From Bacteroidota bacterium (GTDB taxonomy: Bacteria > Bacteroidota > Bacteroidia > Bacteroidales > Paludibacteraceae): a stretch of 56,795 bases of DNA. Shown here in pieces: positions 45,731-54,503 of this stretch (its first letter is position 1; every line of letters starts with the position of its first letter). The DNA is taken from NCBI GenBank assembly GCA_030706455.1, contig JAUZOL010000004.1:1-56795 (forward strand), read 5' to 3'. Position numbers and translations under genes: made by a program. Under the pieces are notes generated by a model. The model worked only from the letters and a program-made list of their open reading frames with translations. It made no database searches and was not told the DNA's origin.

Positions 45731-46909
45731 TCAACACATCTGTTTCTTCACTCTATCCATACTGACCATCTCCCAAATAATCCGCAACCATAGCAACGTA
45801 CATGGCAAAGCCTGAAGGGCATTCGGCAGTATATAGTGTTTATAAATAGTTCGAGGGAACAAATCGGACGGTCCGAAACTTGCCAAGAGCAACACAAAGA
45901 CAAGCAATCCCCAGTCCCAATACGAGAACGGACGTTGCTGGACGACAAACCAGATAGCAGTTCCTACCAACGCAATGATATAGGTATTCGGCTCGCTACC
46001 GGTGCTAAACAACACCACAAACAGCAACACTGAAGCCAGCATCCGTAATTGATACCCTTCGTTTTTATATGCTTTGAAATTCAAAAAAGATATAGCAACA
46101 AGCAAGATTCCGGGCAAAATTACAAGCATACTTGACCACTCAAAATGACCGGTTGTTTTTTTGATCATTCCAATAAGAGAAACATTTTGCATCAATGCCA
46201 TATTGTTATCTCCATTTTTCATAATAAGACCTTGCAACCATTCCTTGTGTTGGCTTACTACAAAATCGACAGAAGATAGCAACATTGGTAGCACAAAAAA
46301 GACAACACTCCACAGCAGGCTCCATAGCATGAGCTTTGTTTTATGTTTTGAAAAGAAGAAGAAGGCAAACCCTACTATCCCATAAAGCTTTACGAACGTC
46401 CCCAGCATTATCATAAATGCAGCCCATCCGTCTTTCTCCTTTTTAATCATCGTATACGACAGAACTATCAGGGCTGCTGTTGCTGTATTAAACTGCACAT
46501 TGGTTTGGGCGATTACCAACGAATTGGTAACCAACCAGCAAATAACTACTATTTGCCATTTTTTCAACGGGAGTTCTTTTAAAGCAACGAACAACAACAA
46601 ACAAAGACAGAGCAACCACAAGGTACTGCCCAAAATATCGGGCAGTAAAGCGAACGGAGCCATAATGACACTAAAGATGGGACCGTAATGATTTAAATCC
46701 CCATACGCTTCAGGGCGAGGTTGGTATAAAGGATACTGCTCTACAAGATTCAAAAATGCATATTTATATATCTTGTAATTTCCGTGTATACCATGCGTAA
46801 GTTGCTTGATAACAATAACTCCTACTGAAAGAACTGACCAGACAGCCAGAATAAAGCGATAATCCGAAAAGACAGGTTTCTTAAAAAACCGGACAACTCC
46901 TTGTAACAT
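45731..46909 (-). CDS. GT87-like multi-pass membrane glycosyltransferase (DUF2029 family)
   Basis: This 392-residue inner-membrane protein has about ten helices. The first loop carries the GT-C style NHYGPIFSVIMAPFALLPD segment, and QTNVQFNTATAALIVLSY follows, typical of polyprenol-phosphate-mannose-type alpha-mannosyltransferases of the GT87/DUF2029 family. An in-frame ATG at 46957 lies upstream of the TATCTTTG element at 46935-46942, so the ATG at 46909 (MLQGVVRFF) is chosen. It is convergent with the polysaccharide operon and may modify a cell-surface glycan. Confidence 0.8.
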   Translation of the reverse strand: MLQGVVRFFKKPVFSDYRFILAVWSVLSVGVIVIKQLTHGIHGNYKIYKYAFLNLVEQYPLYQPRPEAYGDLNHYGPIFSVIMAPFALLPDILGSTLWLLCLCLLLFVALKELPLKKWQIVVICWLVTNSLVIAQTNVQFNTATAALIVLSYTMIKKEKDGWAAFMIMLGTFVKLYGIVGFAFFFFSKHKTKLMLWSLLWSVVFFVLPMLLSSVDFVVSQHKEWLQGLIMKNGDNNMALMQNVSLIGMIKKTTGHFEWSSMLVILPGILLVAISFLNFKAYKNEGYQLRMLASVLLFVVLFSTGSEPNTYIIALVGTAIWFVVQQRPFSYWDWGLLVFVLLLASFGPSDLFPRTIYKHYILPNALQALPCTLLWLRIIWEMVSMDRVKKQMC

Positions 46910-46934
46910 AAAATCAATTTCTTTTTTAGACCGA

Positions 46935-46942
46935 CAAAGATA
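46935..46942 (-). promoter_or_regulatory. -7 promoter element that fixes the start of the GT87-like gene
   Basis: The reverse strand reads TATCTTTG. Transcription would start near 46929, downstream of the ATG at 46957, so that codon cannot be used. The -33 half is weak. Confidence 0.55.
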
Positions 46943-47072
46943 CACCTTTTCGTCCAAGCATCCTCATCCTTAGAACTCAAGCATTAATTCAGATGAGCAG
47001 TCATCGTTATAATACATTCTAAAACATTTTTTTATTTAATACATAAAAGAGGAAAAATACAAAACTAATAGC

Positions 47073-47080
47073 TATTTTTG
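47073..47080 (+). promoter_or_regulatory. -7 promoter element for the M16 peptidase pair
   Basis: TATTTTTG matches TAnnTTTG about 65 nt before the ATG at 47148; no clear -33 TTG. Confidence 0.45.
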
Positions 47081-47147
47081 TACCGTTTGTTTGGCTACTG
47101 ACAAAGCCAATCTGTCAACTAAAATCATTACTTATTAATTACACCTT

Positions 47148-48506
47148 ATGATTAAAAAGATGCTTTTTTGCATGAGCATGTTTGCTGTGCTCCTGCCTGG
47201 GGTTGCTCAAAAACCTGCCAATTTTTTCAACACAAAATTAGCTAATGGGCTTGAAGTGTTGGTTGTTGAAGACAAAAGCGTTCCTCTTGCCACCGTTGAA
47301 ATTACGACCAAGAATGGTTCTTACACAGAATCTCCTGAGTTCAATGGACTGAGTCACCTGTATGAACATATGTTCTTCAAAGCGAATAAGGATTATCCAA
47401 GTCAGGAAGTCTATATGGCAAAAACACGTGAACTTGGAATCATATTCAATGGAACAACTTCCGAAGAAAAGGTCAACTATTTTTTCACTTTGCCCAAGAA
47501 CAATTGGATAGCTGGTCTTAAATTCATGAATTCGGCTATCCGGCATCCCTTGTTTTTGCCGGAAGAAATGAAAAAAGAAAATGTTGTGGTAGACGGCGAA
47601 TTCCAAAGAAATGAATCCAATCCCTATTTTCCTTTGTTTATGGCAATGAACAAGGCTATGTGGGGGGATCTTTTCAGTCGCAAAAATGTGATTGGCGACC
47701 ATACAATCATCAACACGGCTACTCCCGAAAAAATGCAGGCGATCAAAGACAAATACTATTGGCCAAACAATTCGATGCTTATTATCTCGGGTGATGTGAA
47801 TCATACGGAGGTTTTTGCCAAGGTGAAAGAAATCTTCAGTTCATGGAAAGCATCCGGCTTCGATCCTTTCAAAAAGTGGCCGATTCCGGAATTTAAACCA
47901 CTGACAAAGAATGATTATTTTGTTGTTGAGTCAAAAAATGCGAGAGTGCCCATGTTTATGCTTGGCTGGCATGGCCCGGACACCCGCAGCGACCGTCCTG
48001 CAACTTATGCCGCTGATGTATTTTCTTTTATCCTGTCTCAAAACTCGAATAAATTCCAAAAAGAACTCATTGACAAAGGCATCGCATTACAAGCACAGGT
48101 CAATTACCAGACATTAAGCCACGTTGGCCCGATCCGGGTAATAGTTGTCCCCAACCCGGGCAATGTCGCTGGATGTGCTCAGGCGCTGAAAGAACAAATT
48201 GCCCAGTGGGATTCTCCCGATTATATCACAGACGAACAACTGGCAAATGCAAAACGTCAGCTTGAGATTCAGAACCTGCAAGAATTTGATGTAACCTCAT
48301 CTTTGTCGCACAATCTGGCTTACAACTGGTGTACTGCCGATCTTGACTATTTCTACAATTATGTTGCCAATGTAAAGAAGGTAACCAAAACCGACCTTCA
48401 GAACTACGTTCGCAAATACATTAAAGGCAAAAACTATTGCGCCGGATTATTAATCAATCCAGCACAAAAAGATCAGTTAAAGCCGGAAACCTTTTGGAAA
48501 GAATAA
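47148..48506 (+). CDS. M16 family zinc metallopeptidase, catalytic subunit
   Basis: This 452-residue protein has a signal peptide (KKMLFCMSMFAVLLPGVAQ), so it works in the periplasm or outer envelope. The inverted zinc motif HxxEH is present as HLYEH (His70, Glu73, His74), and the third ligand, Glu151 in VDGEFQRNE, sits 77 residues later as expected for M16. The C-terminal M16 half is also present. M16 enzymes act as clamshell dimers on peptides. The next gene encodes an inactive partner, 42 nt downstream. The substrate is unknown. Confidence 0.92.
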   Translation: MIKKMLFCMSMFAVLLPGVAQKPANFFNTKLANGLEVLVVEDKSVPLATVEITTKNGSYTESPEFNGLSHLYEHMFFKANKDYPSQEVYMAKTRELGIIFNGTTSEEKVNYFFTLPKNNWIAGLKFMNSAIRHPLFLPEEMKKENVVVDGEFQRNESNPYFPLFMAMNKAMWGDLFSRKNVIGDHTIINTATPEKMQAIKDKYYWPNNSMLIISGDVNHTEVFAKVKEIFSSWKASGFDPFKKWPIPEFKPLTKNDYFVVESKNARVPMFMLGWHGPDTRSDRPATYAADVFSFILSQNSNKFQKELIDKGIALQAQVNYQTLSHVGPIRVIVVPNPGNVAGCAQALKEQIAQWDSPDYITDEQLANAKRQLEIQNLQEFDVTSSLSHNLAYNWCTADLDYFYNYVANVKKVTKTDLQNYVRKYIKGKNYCAGLLINPAQKDQLKPETFWKE

Positions 48507-48548
48507 CTGAACAACTAACAAAATTATCAACCACTAAATATTAAACAA

Positions 48549-49853
48549 ATGAAATTCAAGATATTTGGAACTTTGATGATATTATTGGCCTGCAATTTTT
48601 ACATACAGGCTCAGGATGGTGTCACAGAAATCAACATAAACGGGTTAAAGGTGATTTTCAAGCCTTCAACCAAACAAACTGTCAGCGCTTATCTGTTCTT
48701 CAGAGGCGGAACTTCCAATTATTCGGCACAGGAACAAGGTATCGAATCGCTTACCTTAAGCGCTGCTACAGAATGCGGGACGGAAAAATATCCGAAAGAT
48801 GCATTCAAAGATATGGCCGACAAATATGGCATTAGTCTGGGTAATAACTCAGCCTTTGATTTTGGCTATATCAGCATGAGCTGTGTCAAGCCTTACTTTA
48901 ACGAAGGATGGGATTTGTTCACCGAAGCAGTAAAACATCCGGTATTCGACACGAAAGAGTTGGCTTTACTTCAACAAAAAATGATTGCAAACCTTAAATC
49001 CATGGAGAGCAATCCGGACAATGCCCTCACAAAACTCACCATGCTCGATGCATTTAAGAACACACGCTATGCCATTCGCCCCGAAGGTTCGGTAGAAACC
49101 GTTAGCACATTCAAACAGGAAGATATCAAGAAATATTACTCCCAGCTATTGAATGCAAATCGTTTATTATTGGTTATCGTGGGGAATATGACTGCACAGG
49201 AAGTAAAACAAAAGGCAGAAGCTGCATTTGCGCAACTACCATCGGCTCCTGTTGCTAACGTCAACGCACCTGTTGCCACTCAAATAGATTCGAATTCGCT
49301 AAACGTTGAAAGCCGCAAAATTGCGACCAACTACATAGCCGGAATCATGGGAGCGCCTTCCATTACCGACCCTGATTTCAATGCTTACAGATTAGCCTTT
49401 TCTATCCTTTATGACAAGCTTTTTGAAGAAATCAGGACAAAAAGAAATCTTTCCTATGCACCATCAGCCTCATTATCAAGCGGTCTTATTCCATATTCAC
49501 GCATATATGTCACAACCACCAAACCCAAAGATGCTGTTGTTGCCATGACCGATGAAATCAAAAGATTGCGTAACGGAGGTTTTACCGCTACTGATCTTAG
49601 GAATGCAAAAAGCCAGTTATCCACTTCTTATTTTATGAGAAACGAATCTACCTCAGCTAACGCTATGGCATTGGGTGTTGCTGAAATCAAGGGCAGTTGG
49701 AAAAATGAAATCTCGCTCTTAGACAAAATCAATGCGGTCACACTTCCTCAGATGCAGGCGATATTTAGCAAATATGCTGATGGTATCAAATGGAGCTATC
49801 TGGGCGATGAAACATTAGCCGACAAAGAAGCTTTTGGGAAAACCGTAAAGTAG
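48549..49853 (+). CDS. M16 family peptidase-like protein, inactive partner subunit
   Basis: This 434-residue protein has a signal peptide (FGTLMILLACNFYIQAQ) and the M16 fold pattern (LFFRGGTSNYSAQEQGIESLTLSAATECGT). Where the HxxEH zinc motif should be, it reads GIESLTLSAA with no His or Glu ligands, so it cannot bind zinc in the usual way. The C-terminal half keeps RTKRNLSYAPSASLSSG, a substrate-binding segment of M16 (normally the R/Y motif). It most likely forms a heterodimer with the upstream active subunit, as in mitochondrial processing peptidase. Confidence 0.88.
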   Translation: MKFKIFGTLMILLACNFYIQAQDGVTEININGLKVIFKPSTKQTVSAYLFFRGGTSNYSAQEQGIESLTLSAATECGTEKYPKDAFKDMADKYGISLGNNSAFDFGYISMSCVKPYFNEGWDLFTEAVKHPVFDTKELALLQQKMIANLKSMESNPDNALTKLTMLDAFKNTRYAIRPEGSVETVSTFKQEDIKKYYSQLLNANRLLLVIVGNMTAQEVKQKAEAAFAQLPSAPVANVNAPVATQIDSNSLNVESRKIATNYIAGIMGAPSITDPDFNAYRLAFSILYDKLFEEIRTKRNLSYAPSASLSSGLIPYSRIYVTTTKPKDAVVAMTDEIKRLRNGGFTATDLRNAKSQLSTSYFMRNESTSANAMALGVAEIKGSWKNEISLLDKINAVTLPQMQAIFSKYADGIKWSYLGDETLADKEAFGKTVK

Positions 49854-49869
49854 TAACTCTACCAGAATA

Positions 49870-49910
49870 AATGACAAAGGCAGTCCGTTTGAGACTGCCT
49901 TTGTCATTTT
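49870..49910. terminator. Bidirectional terminator after the M16 pair
   Basis: AATGACAAAGGCAGTC (49870-49885) and GACTGCCTTTGTCATT (49893-49908) form a 16-bp perfect stem between convergent operons. Confidence 0.9.
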
Positions 49911-49925
49911 ATATAGTGCAATAAA

Positions 49926-50909
49926 CTATTTTTCGCCGTAAATAACGCCAAGCAGCGTCTGTCCTACCACAAGAAGGGTTTGTTTATCGACATTATCCAT
50001 AGTATCGTGCGTTGTGTGCCAATAACTACCAAAGCCTGTCTGACTGTGAGGATCAAAATGAATGATGTCAATACAGGGAATTCCAGCCAACCGATTGACA
50101 TAAATATGATCGTCGGTAATCGCACCGCCGGTTCCATCCACAAAATTGGAAGTATAACCATATTCGCGAGCCTTATTCCAAACTTTATCCACCACAGAAG
50201 GTGCAAAATTTAACGACTCTTGTTCTTTATAAAAAACAGCTCCCGGGGCTCCCACCATGTCCAGCAAAATTCCGAAACGAGCCTTATATCCTTTTACATG
50301 AGGATTTTTAGCCCAGTATTGGGTACCCAGACACCACGAATCTTCATCGTGTACACCCTGATAAAACTCCGGCGTTCCATAGTCTTCCGAATCAAGAAAG
50401 ATAATATCAACACCGACCGCCGGCTGTTGCTTATTAAGTTGCCGGGCTACTTCCATCAGCACCCCCACCCCGCTGGCAGCATCGTTAGCACCCATAACAG
50501 GCTTGTGATGGTTTGCCGGATCTTTATCCTGATCGCACCAGGGACGACAATCCCAGTGAGCACAGAGCAAAATTCGCTCTTTCAGCTCGGGTTTATATGA
50601 AGCAATAATGTTAGTCGACTTTAGAATAGTTCCGTCATATCCTTTCAAGTCGGCTTTTTGCCGAATTACCTTTGCACCAAAAGCTTCCATCTTTGACACC
50701 AGATAATCCGCACAAGCATCATGCGCCTTTGAATTAGGAACCCGTGGACCAAAATTGCATTGGGTTTTCACATAAAGGAAAGATGAATCAGAGTCAAATT
50801 GCGGTACTGCTACCTGTGCTGTCTGATCGGCTGACGCCGACTGTTTGCTGGCAGAACTGCAACCAACCACAAAAAGCAAAAGACAACATACGGTTGTAAA
50901 TTTATTCAT
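49926..50909 (-). CDS. M28 family peptidase or glutaminyl cyclase-like lipoprotein
   Basis: This 327-residue protein has a lipoprotein signal ending in the lipobox FVVGC (Cys17). The M28 fold has zinc-binding segments LLCAHWDCRPW, MGANDAASGVGVLMEVA, FLDSEDYG and a late His in GSYWHTTHDTMDN. M28 includes aminopeptidases and bacterial glutaminyl-peptide cyclotransferases, and the HWDxRP, DSEDYG and HTxxDxxDN pattern fits the cyclotransferase-like branch. In this phylum, secreted proteins often have N-terminal pyroglutamate made by such an enzyme. The gene ends a three-gene envelope operon. Confidence 0.85.
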   Translation of the reverse strand: MNKFTTVCCLLLFVVGCSSASKQSASADQTAQVAVPQFDSDSSFLYVKTQCNFGPRVPNSKAHDACADYLVSKMEAFGAKVIRQKADLKGYDGTILKSTNIIASYKPELKERILLCAHWDCRPWCDQDKDPANHHKPVMGANDAASGVGVLMEVARQLNKQQPAVGVDIIFLDSEDYGTPEFYQGVHDEDSWCLGTQYWAKNPHVKGYKARFGILLDMVGAPGAVFYKEQESLNFAPSVVDKVWNKAREYGYTSNFVDGTGGAITDDHIYVNRLAGIPCIDIIHFDPHSQTGFGSYWHTTHDTMDNVDKQTLLVVGQTLLGVIYGEK

Positions 50910-50921
50910 ATGGATAATAGC

Positions 50922-52418
50922 TTAAAACTTATATTTCAATGAAACTTTGGCATCAAATGTAGCATAACTCACAAAAGGAAAATGCACGTAATTGGACGTA
51001 CGGATAAAACTCCTCTGTTCAAATACCAATCCTAATGAAGGAGACAAGTCAAAATCAAAAGTTGGCGTAATCATAAAGATTGACGTACGTCCCTTATCTC
51101 CCTGAGCATTCAAATACAACTGCTGTTCGTGAGTAAGGGTCGTCAAATCAAGCCCGTTCGGATAGCCCTTCCACGTATAAATATTGAGATTGTACAGTTT
51201 AATTCCGAATTCACCAACGCCTTTATACTGTAATGTTGCACTCAGATTAATACTGAATCCCTGTCCCATACTATATTCCCGGTTCATTAGTTTGAAGTGG
51301 TCCGACAAAGAAGCACCCAACAAAACAACACTCGCATAACTTGCTCCAACAAAACCGAGTTTATCGTTTTCGGTATCCAGCTTATAAAGAAGTCCCGGAC
51401 CAAACGAAACAGTTTCTGCAATTTGATAAGGAGTAACGTTAGAGCCTGTCGACAAAACCGGGTTTGAATCGAAAAAGTTAAAATGCTGGTAAAGGCCTAG
51501 AACCAACTGCTGCTTATTTGACAGTTCGACATTGCGACCGGCCAGTAAACCGACAGCATTGACAGAGCTAATAGTCGGTTGACCGCCCCCGAAACTAAAA
51601 TTCATCCGTATATTAAACCAGTCGTACGGTTGATAGTTTTCTTTCTCAAACGGATTTCCGTGTTTTGCCTGAAATCCCCAGTCAGTAGTATATGCACCCT
51701 GAAACGCGTGACCTTTTTCAGAAAGATATCGTTCACCGATAGAAACTTCAAAAACAGTAGGATTATAACGAAAATAGTCCGAACGGCTATTCCTCCTTAC
51801 TTTCCACGCCTTTCCTGTAATTAAACGGTTAAAGCCCTGCATCGGAGAAAGAAGTCCTCCCAAAAGCTCACGCCCCACACGAGCTGCGCCGGTTCTGGAA
51901 TCATCATACACAGACGATGAAAGTCTGAATAGCATTTCTCCCATCATTGCTCCTCCCAGAGTCGTCGCCATTAAATCGTTAATTGCCGGAGGTTCCGTCT
52001 CCATCAGGTTCTCCCACATCATGCTTCCGCAAAAAGAATAGGGCAACGATTGCCAAAAGTTCATCCCATTGGAACGTGCAGCTGCAAAGTACAAACCTCC
52101 ATGGTATGGATGCGCAAACAGGTTCGTATTTAATTGGTCATTATCCCACACCCATTTATGCGTTATATTTTGCTTCATGCTGGCCAAACTGATTTTCGCA
52201 AACTCAGCTCCGGCTAAATAATCCATTCCCCAAACTCCCAGATTTAAGCCGACCACCTCGGCGGCGGCGACCAACGGCTTCTTCTTCAGTTTTTCTGCCG
52301 TTTGCTGAATACTATCGGAATACGCAGGCACCCCGTGTGACTCTGCGATGCCCTGAGCAAATACGGGCAGAAAAGTAGTTAATGCCAGAACCAATATATG
52401 TACTATTCGTCTCATCAT
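50922..52418 (-). CDS. DUF3943 family outer-membrane protein
   Basis: This 498-residue protein has a signal peptide (RIVHILVLALTTFLPVFAQ). Early on it carries the DUF3943 region with NLFAHPYHGGLYFAAARSNG and an SFCGSMMWENLMETEPPAINDL segment, a motif rich in conserved Trp, Glu and Asn. The C-terminal half shows alternating beta-strands ending in a Phe (VSLKYKF), as in an outer-membrane barrel. Its function is unknown. It lies between, and is co-transcribed with, a repeat outer-membrane protein (4-nt overlap) and an M28 lipoprotein (12 nt). Confidence 0.8.
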   Translation of the reverse strand: MMRRIVHILVLALTTFLPVFAQGIAESHGVPAYSDSIQQTAEKLKKKPLVAAAEVVGLNLGVWGMDYLAGAEFAKISLASMKQNITHKWVWDNDQLNTNLFAHPYHGGLYFAAARSNGMNFWQSLPYSFCGSMMWENLMETEPPAINDLMATTLGGAMMGEMLFRLSSSVYDDSRTGAARVGRELLGGLLSPMQGFNRLITGKAWKVRRNSRSDYFRYNPTVFEVSIGERYLSEKGHAFQGAYTTDWGFQAKHGNPFEKENYQPYDWFNIRMNFSFGGGQPTISSVNAVGLLAGRNVELSNKQQLVLGLYQHFNFFDSNPVLSTGSNVTPYQIAETVSFGPGLLYKLDTENDKLGFVGASYASVVLLGASLSDHFKLMNREYSMGQGFSINLSATLQYKGVGEFGIKLYNLNIYTWKGYPNGLDLTTLTHEQQLYLNAQGDKGRTSIFMITPTFDFDLSPSLGLVFEQRSFIRTSNYVHFPFVSYATFDAKVSLKYKF

Positions 52419-53557
52419 CTGCTTGATTTCAACAAATTAGGCAACACAATACCTAATTCAATAATTGGCTTAAGCTCGGCGGAGCTTTTCCTTGCAAAGA
52501 ATCTTCGTACAGAATAGCCCCCGGAACATATCACGGACACCTGCTTATCTAGTGCCAGTTCAACATTAACCCGGCCTTCCGCCGACAATGCTGTCTTTTC
52601 GCCTGTATCTATGAATTTGGAAATAAAACTAGCGCCGGCATCGGAGCTCAACGTAAGTCTTCCGATTTGTTTGTACAATCCTAAACGATAAAAGAACACA
52701 CCCGAAGAAGTGGAATGCGGGGCATCATACGGTGTTCCTAACCCCAAAATTGTGTACGAAATGCGGTTCATAAAGCGAAATCCGACATTCAAAGTAGCCA
52801 GTGTACTGTAGTAAATAACAGGGCGTATTTTCGTTTTGGGAGAGATGGAGACTAATCCGATTTTGAGAGTAGAAGAATCTGCCGAATAATTTACCAGGCC
52901 CACCTGAACACCTTTCATTCTGCGTGCAAAATTAGCAGCGCCAATTTGTACACCCCGCATGGATGTTGCATAGTTAAATCCTGACAACTGTATCCCGCTT
53001 CCTTTATCCAATATAAAGTTAACGATTCCTGACAACTGAACTCCGTGCATATCGTTCGCCACATTAAAACCTCCGGCTAGCTGCACACCGGACAACATCT
53101 GACCGGTAACATTCATAAGAGAAGCAGTCTGAAGACCGTCCGTGTTGAACATACAGATATTTTGCACTCCGGAGAGCTGAACTCCATGCTGATTTACAAA
53201 GTTCATATTGGCCAAACTACCAATCTCAACGCCACTCATAGACGCCTTATGGATATTGTAAAGCCCAGACACGGTCAGACCTTTAGCATTTCCTTCAATT
53301 CGGGAATAGAAACCGGCCACCTGCACTCCTGTCATCTTCCCTGTAGTAACCCCACTAAATCCATTTGCACTGAACCCGTAGAGATTATTTACTTTAGACT
53401 GCAACAGCCCGACAGAGACCATCAATGAATTATCGTAAGTATAAGGGACAATCGCCACTGGATTCCAGAGCGACACATTCAACCATTTCGTGTCTGTTTG
53501 TGCGGAAAGAGAGCCTGTTAGTAAGCAGGTAACTATCAATATCAAAATTTTATGCAT
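52415..53557 (-). CDS. Surface-repeat outer-membrane protein, LA_2272-like
   Basis: This 380-residue protein starts at the ATG at 53557, since the in-frame ATG at 53617 lies upstream of the TACCTTTG promoter element. A signal peptide ends SLSAQ. The middle part (about residues 50-215) is an array of roughly 20-residue repeats of the form GVQLSGxxN (GVQLSGVQN, GVQLAGGFN, GVQLSGIVN, GIQLSGFNYA, GVQIGAANFA, GVQVGLVN). The C-terminal part is a beta-rich barrel-like domain. It resembles the LA_2272 surface-repeat family named from Leptospira. Its function is unknown. It heads the operon with the DUF3943 and M28 genes. Confidence 0.78.
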   Translation of the reverse strand: MHKILILIVTCLLTGSLSAQTDTKWLNVSLWNPVAIVPYTYDNSLMVSVGLLQSKVNNLYGFSANGFSGVTTGKMTGVQVAGFYSRIEGNAKGLTVSGLYNIHKASMSGVEIGSLANMNFVNQHGVQLSGVQNICMFNTDGLQTASLMNVTGQMLSGVQLAGGFNVANDMHGVQLSGIVNFILDKGSGIQLSGFNYATSMRGVQIGAANFARRMKGVQVGLVNYSADSSTLKIGLVSISPKTKIRPVIYYSTLATLNVGFRFMNRISYTILGLGTPYDAPHSTSSGVFFYRLGLYKQIGRLTLSSDAGASFISKFIDTGEKTALSAEGRVNVELALDKQVSVICSGGYSVRRFFARKSSAELKPIIELGIVLPNLLKSSR

Positions 53558-53583
53558 ATAGGCTCTTCTATAAAAAAGAAACA

Positions 53584-53613
53584 CAAAGGTATTTATTTTT
53601 CGTTTTACTGCAA
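53584..53613 (-). promoter_or_regulatory. Promoter for the surface-repeat/DUF3943/M28 operon
   Basis: On the reverse strand TTG (53613-53611), 19 nt, then TACCTTTG (53591-53584). The start near 53578 lies 20 nt before the ATG at 53557. Confidence 0.8.
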
Positions 53614-53656
53614 GCAAGGCTTTTATTTTTCATTTTTCTCCTATATCTATTTGCAC

Positions 53657-53664
53657 TATCTTTG
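53657..53664 (+). promoter_or_regulatory. -7 promoter element for gldF
   Basis: TATCTTTG lies 30 nt before the gldF ATG at 53695. It is divergent from the promoter at 53584-53613; its -33 half is weak. Confidence 0.55.
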
Positions 53665-53694
53665 TCTGTATATTTTATATAACCAGATTGCATC

Positions 53695-54420
53695 ATGCTT
53701 GTTTTACTAAAAAAAGAATTTGCCAACTTTTTCAGTTCTGCGGTAGGTTACATCATTGTTGGCATTTTTCTTTCCCTTACAGGACTTTTCTTATGGGTAT
53801 TCCCCGGTGAATATAACATTCTCGATTCGGGTTACGCACAGCTAAACGGACTTTTTTCGCTCGCTCCCTGGCTTTACCTGTTTCTGATACCGGCAATTAC
53901 CATGCGGCTCTTTGCCGAAGAAAAACGGATGGGAACCATCGAACTCATCTACACCCGCCCTATCAGCAAACTACAGATCGTTGCCGCCAAATATCTTGCA
54001 GGCTTGCTTCTGGTAGCAATCTCTCTCATCCCAACCATCATCTACTATTTTTCGGTCTATCTAATGGCTGAACCAGTAGGAAACATTGATTCCGGCGCTT
54101 TTTGGGGATCTTTTATCGGACTGCTCTTTCTGGCATCTGTTTATGTGGCAATCGGTATATTTACTTCCGCATGTACCAGCAACCAGATTATCGCTTTTGT
54201 ATGCGCAGTAACCCTCAGCTTCGTCTTCTACTTTGGGTTCGACCTTATTGCTTCACTTTCCCTTTCCGGCGCCATGCAGGCATTTATTGCTTCCATTGGC
54301 ATCAACAGCCATTACATTGCAATGAGCCGGGGAGTAATCGACAGCCGCGATGTTGTCTATTTTCTAAGTGTAATAACCGTCTATTTCCTGTTTACACGTT
54401 GGATCATCAGAGCAAAATAA
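53695..54420 (+). CDS. gldF: Gliding-motility-type ABC transporter permease GldF
   Basis: This 241-residue inner-membrane protein has six helices. The opening LLKKEFANFFSSAVGYIIVGIF, then the cytoplasmic RLFAEEKRMGTIELIYTRPISKLQI loop, match GldF, the permease of the GldAFG ABC transporter of gliding Bacteroidota. Non-gliding members also carry it. The substrate is not established. GldF is normally followed by gldG, but here a terminator and the convergent nadC follow directly, so the permease stands alone in this window. It has its own promoter. Confidence 0.88.
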   Translation: MLVLLKKEFANFFSSAVGYIIVGIFLSLTGLFLWVFPGEYNILDSGYAQLNGLFSLAPWLYLFLIPAITMRLFAEEKRMGTIELIYTRPISKLQIVAAKYLAGLLLVAISLIPTIIYYFSVYLMAEPVGNIDSGAFWGSFIGLLFLASVYVAIGIFTSACTSNQIIAFVCAVTLSFVFYFGFDLIASLSLSGAMQAFIASIGINSHYIAMSRGVIDSRDVVYFLSVITVYFLFTRWIIRAK

Positions 54421-54448
54421 AATTATTGGCGCCCTGTCGTGCTAATAC

Positions 54449-54490
54449 AAGAAAATCCGTCGTACAGATTGTGTGCGACGGATTTTCTTA
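54449..54490. terminator. Bidirectional terminator between gldF and nadC
   Basis: AAGAAAATCCGTCG (54449-54462) pairs perfectly with CGACGGATTTTCTT (54477-54490) between convergent genes. Confidence 0.88.
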
Positions 54491-54503
54491 TTTATAGGAT
54501 TAT

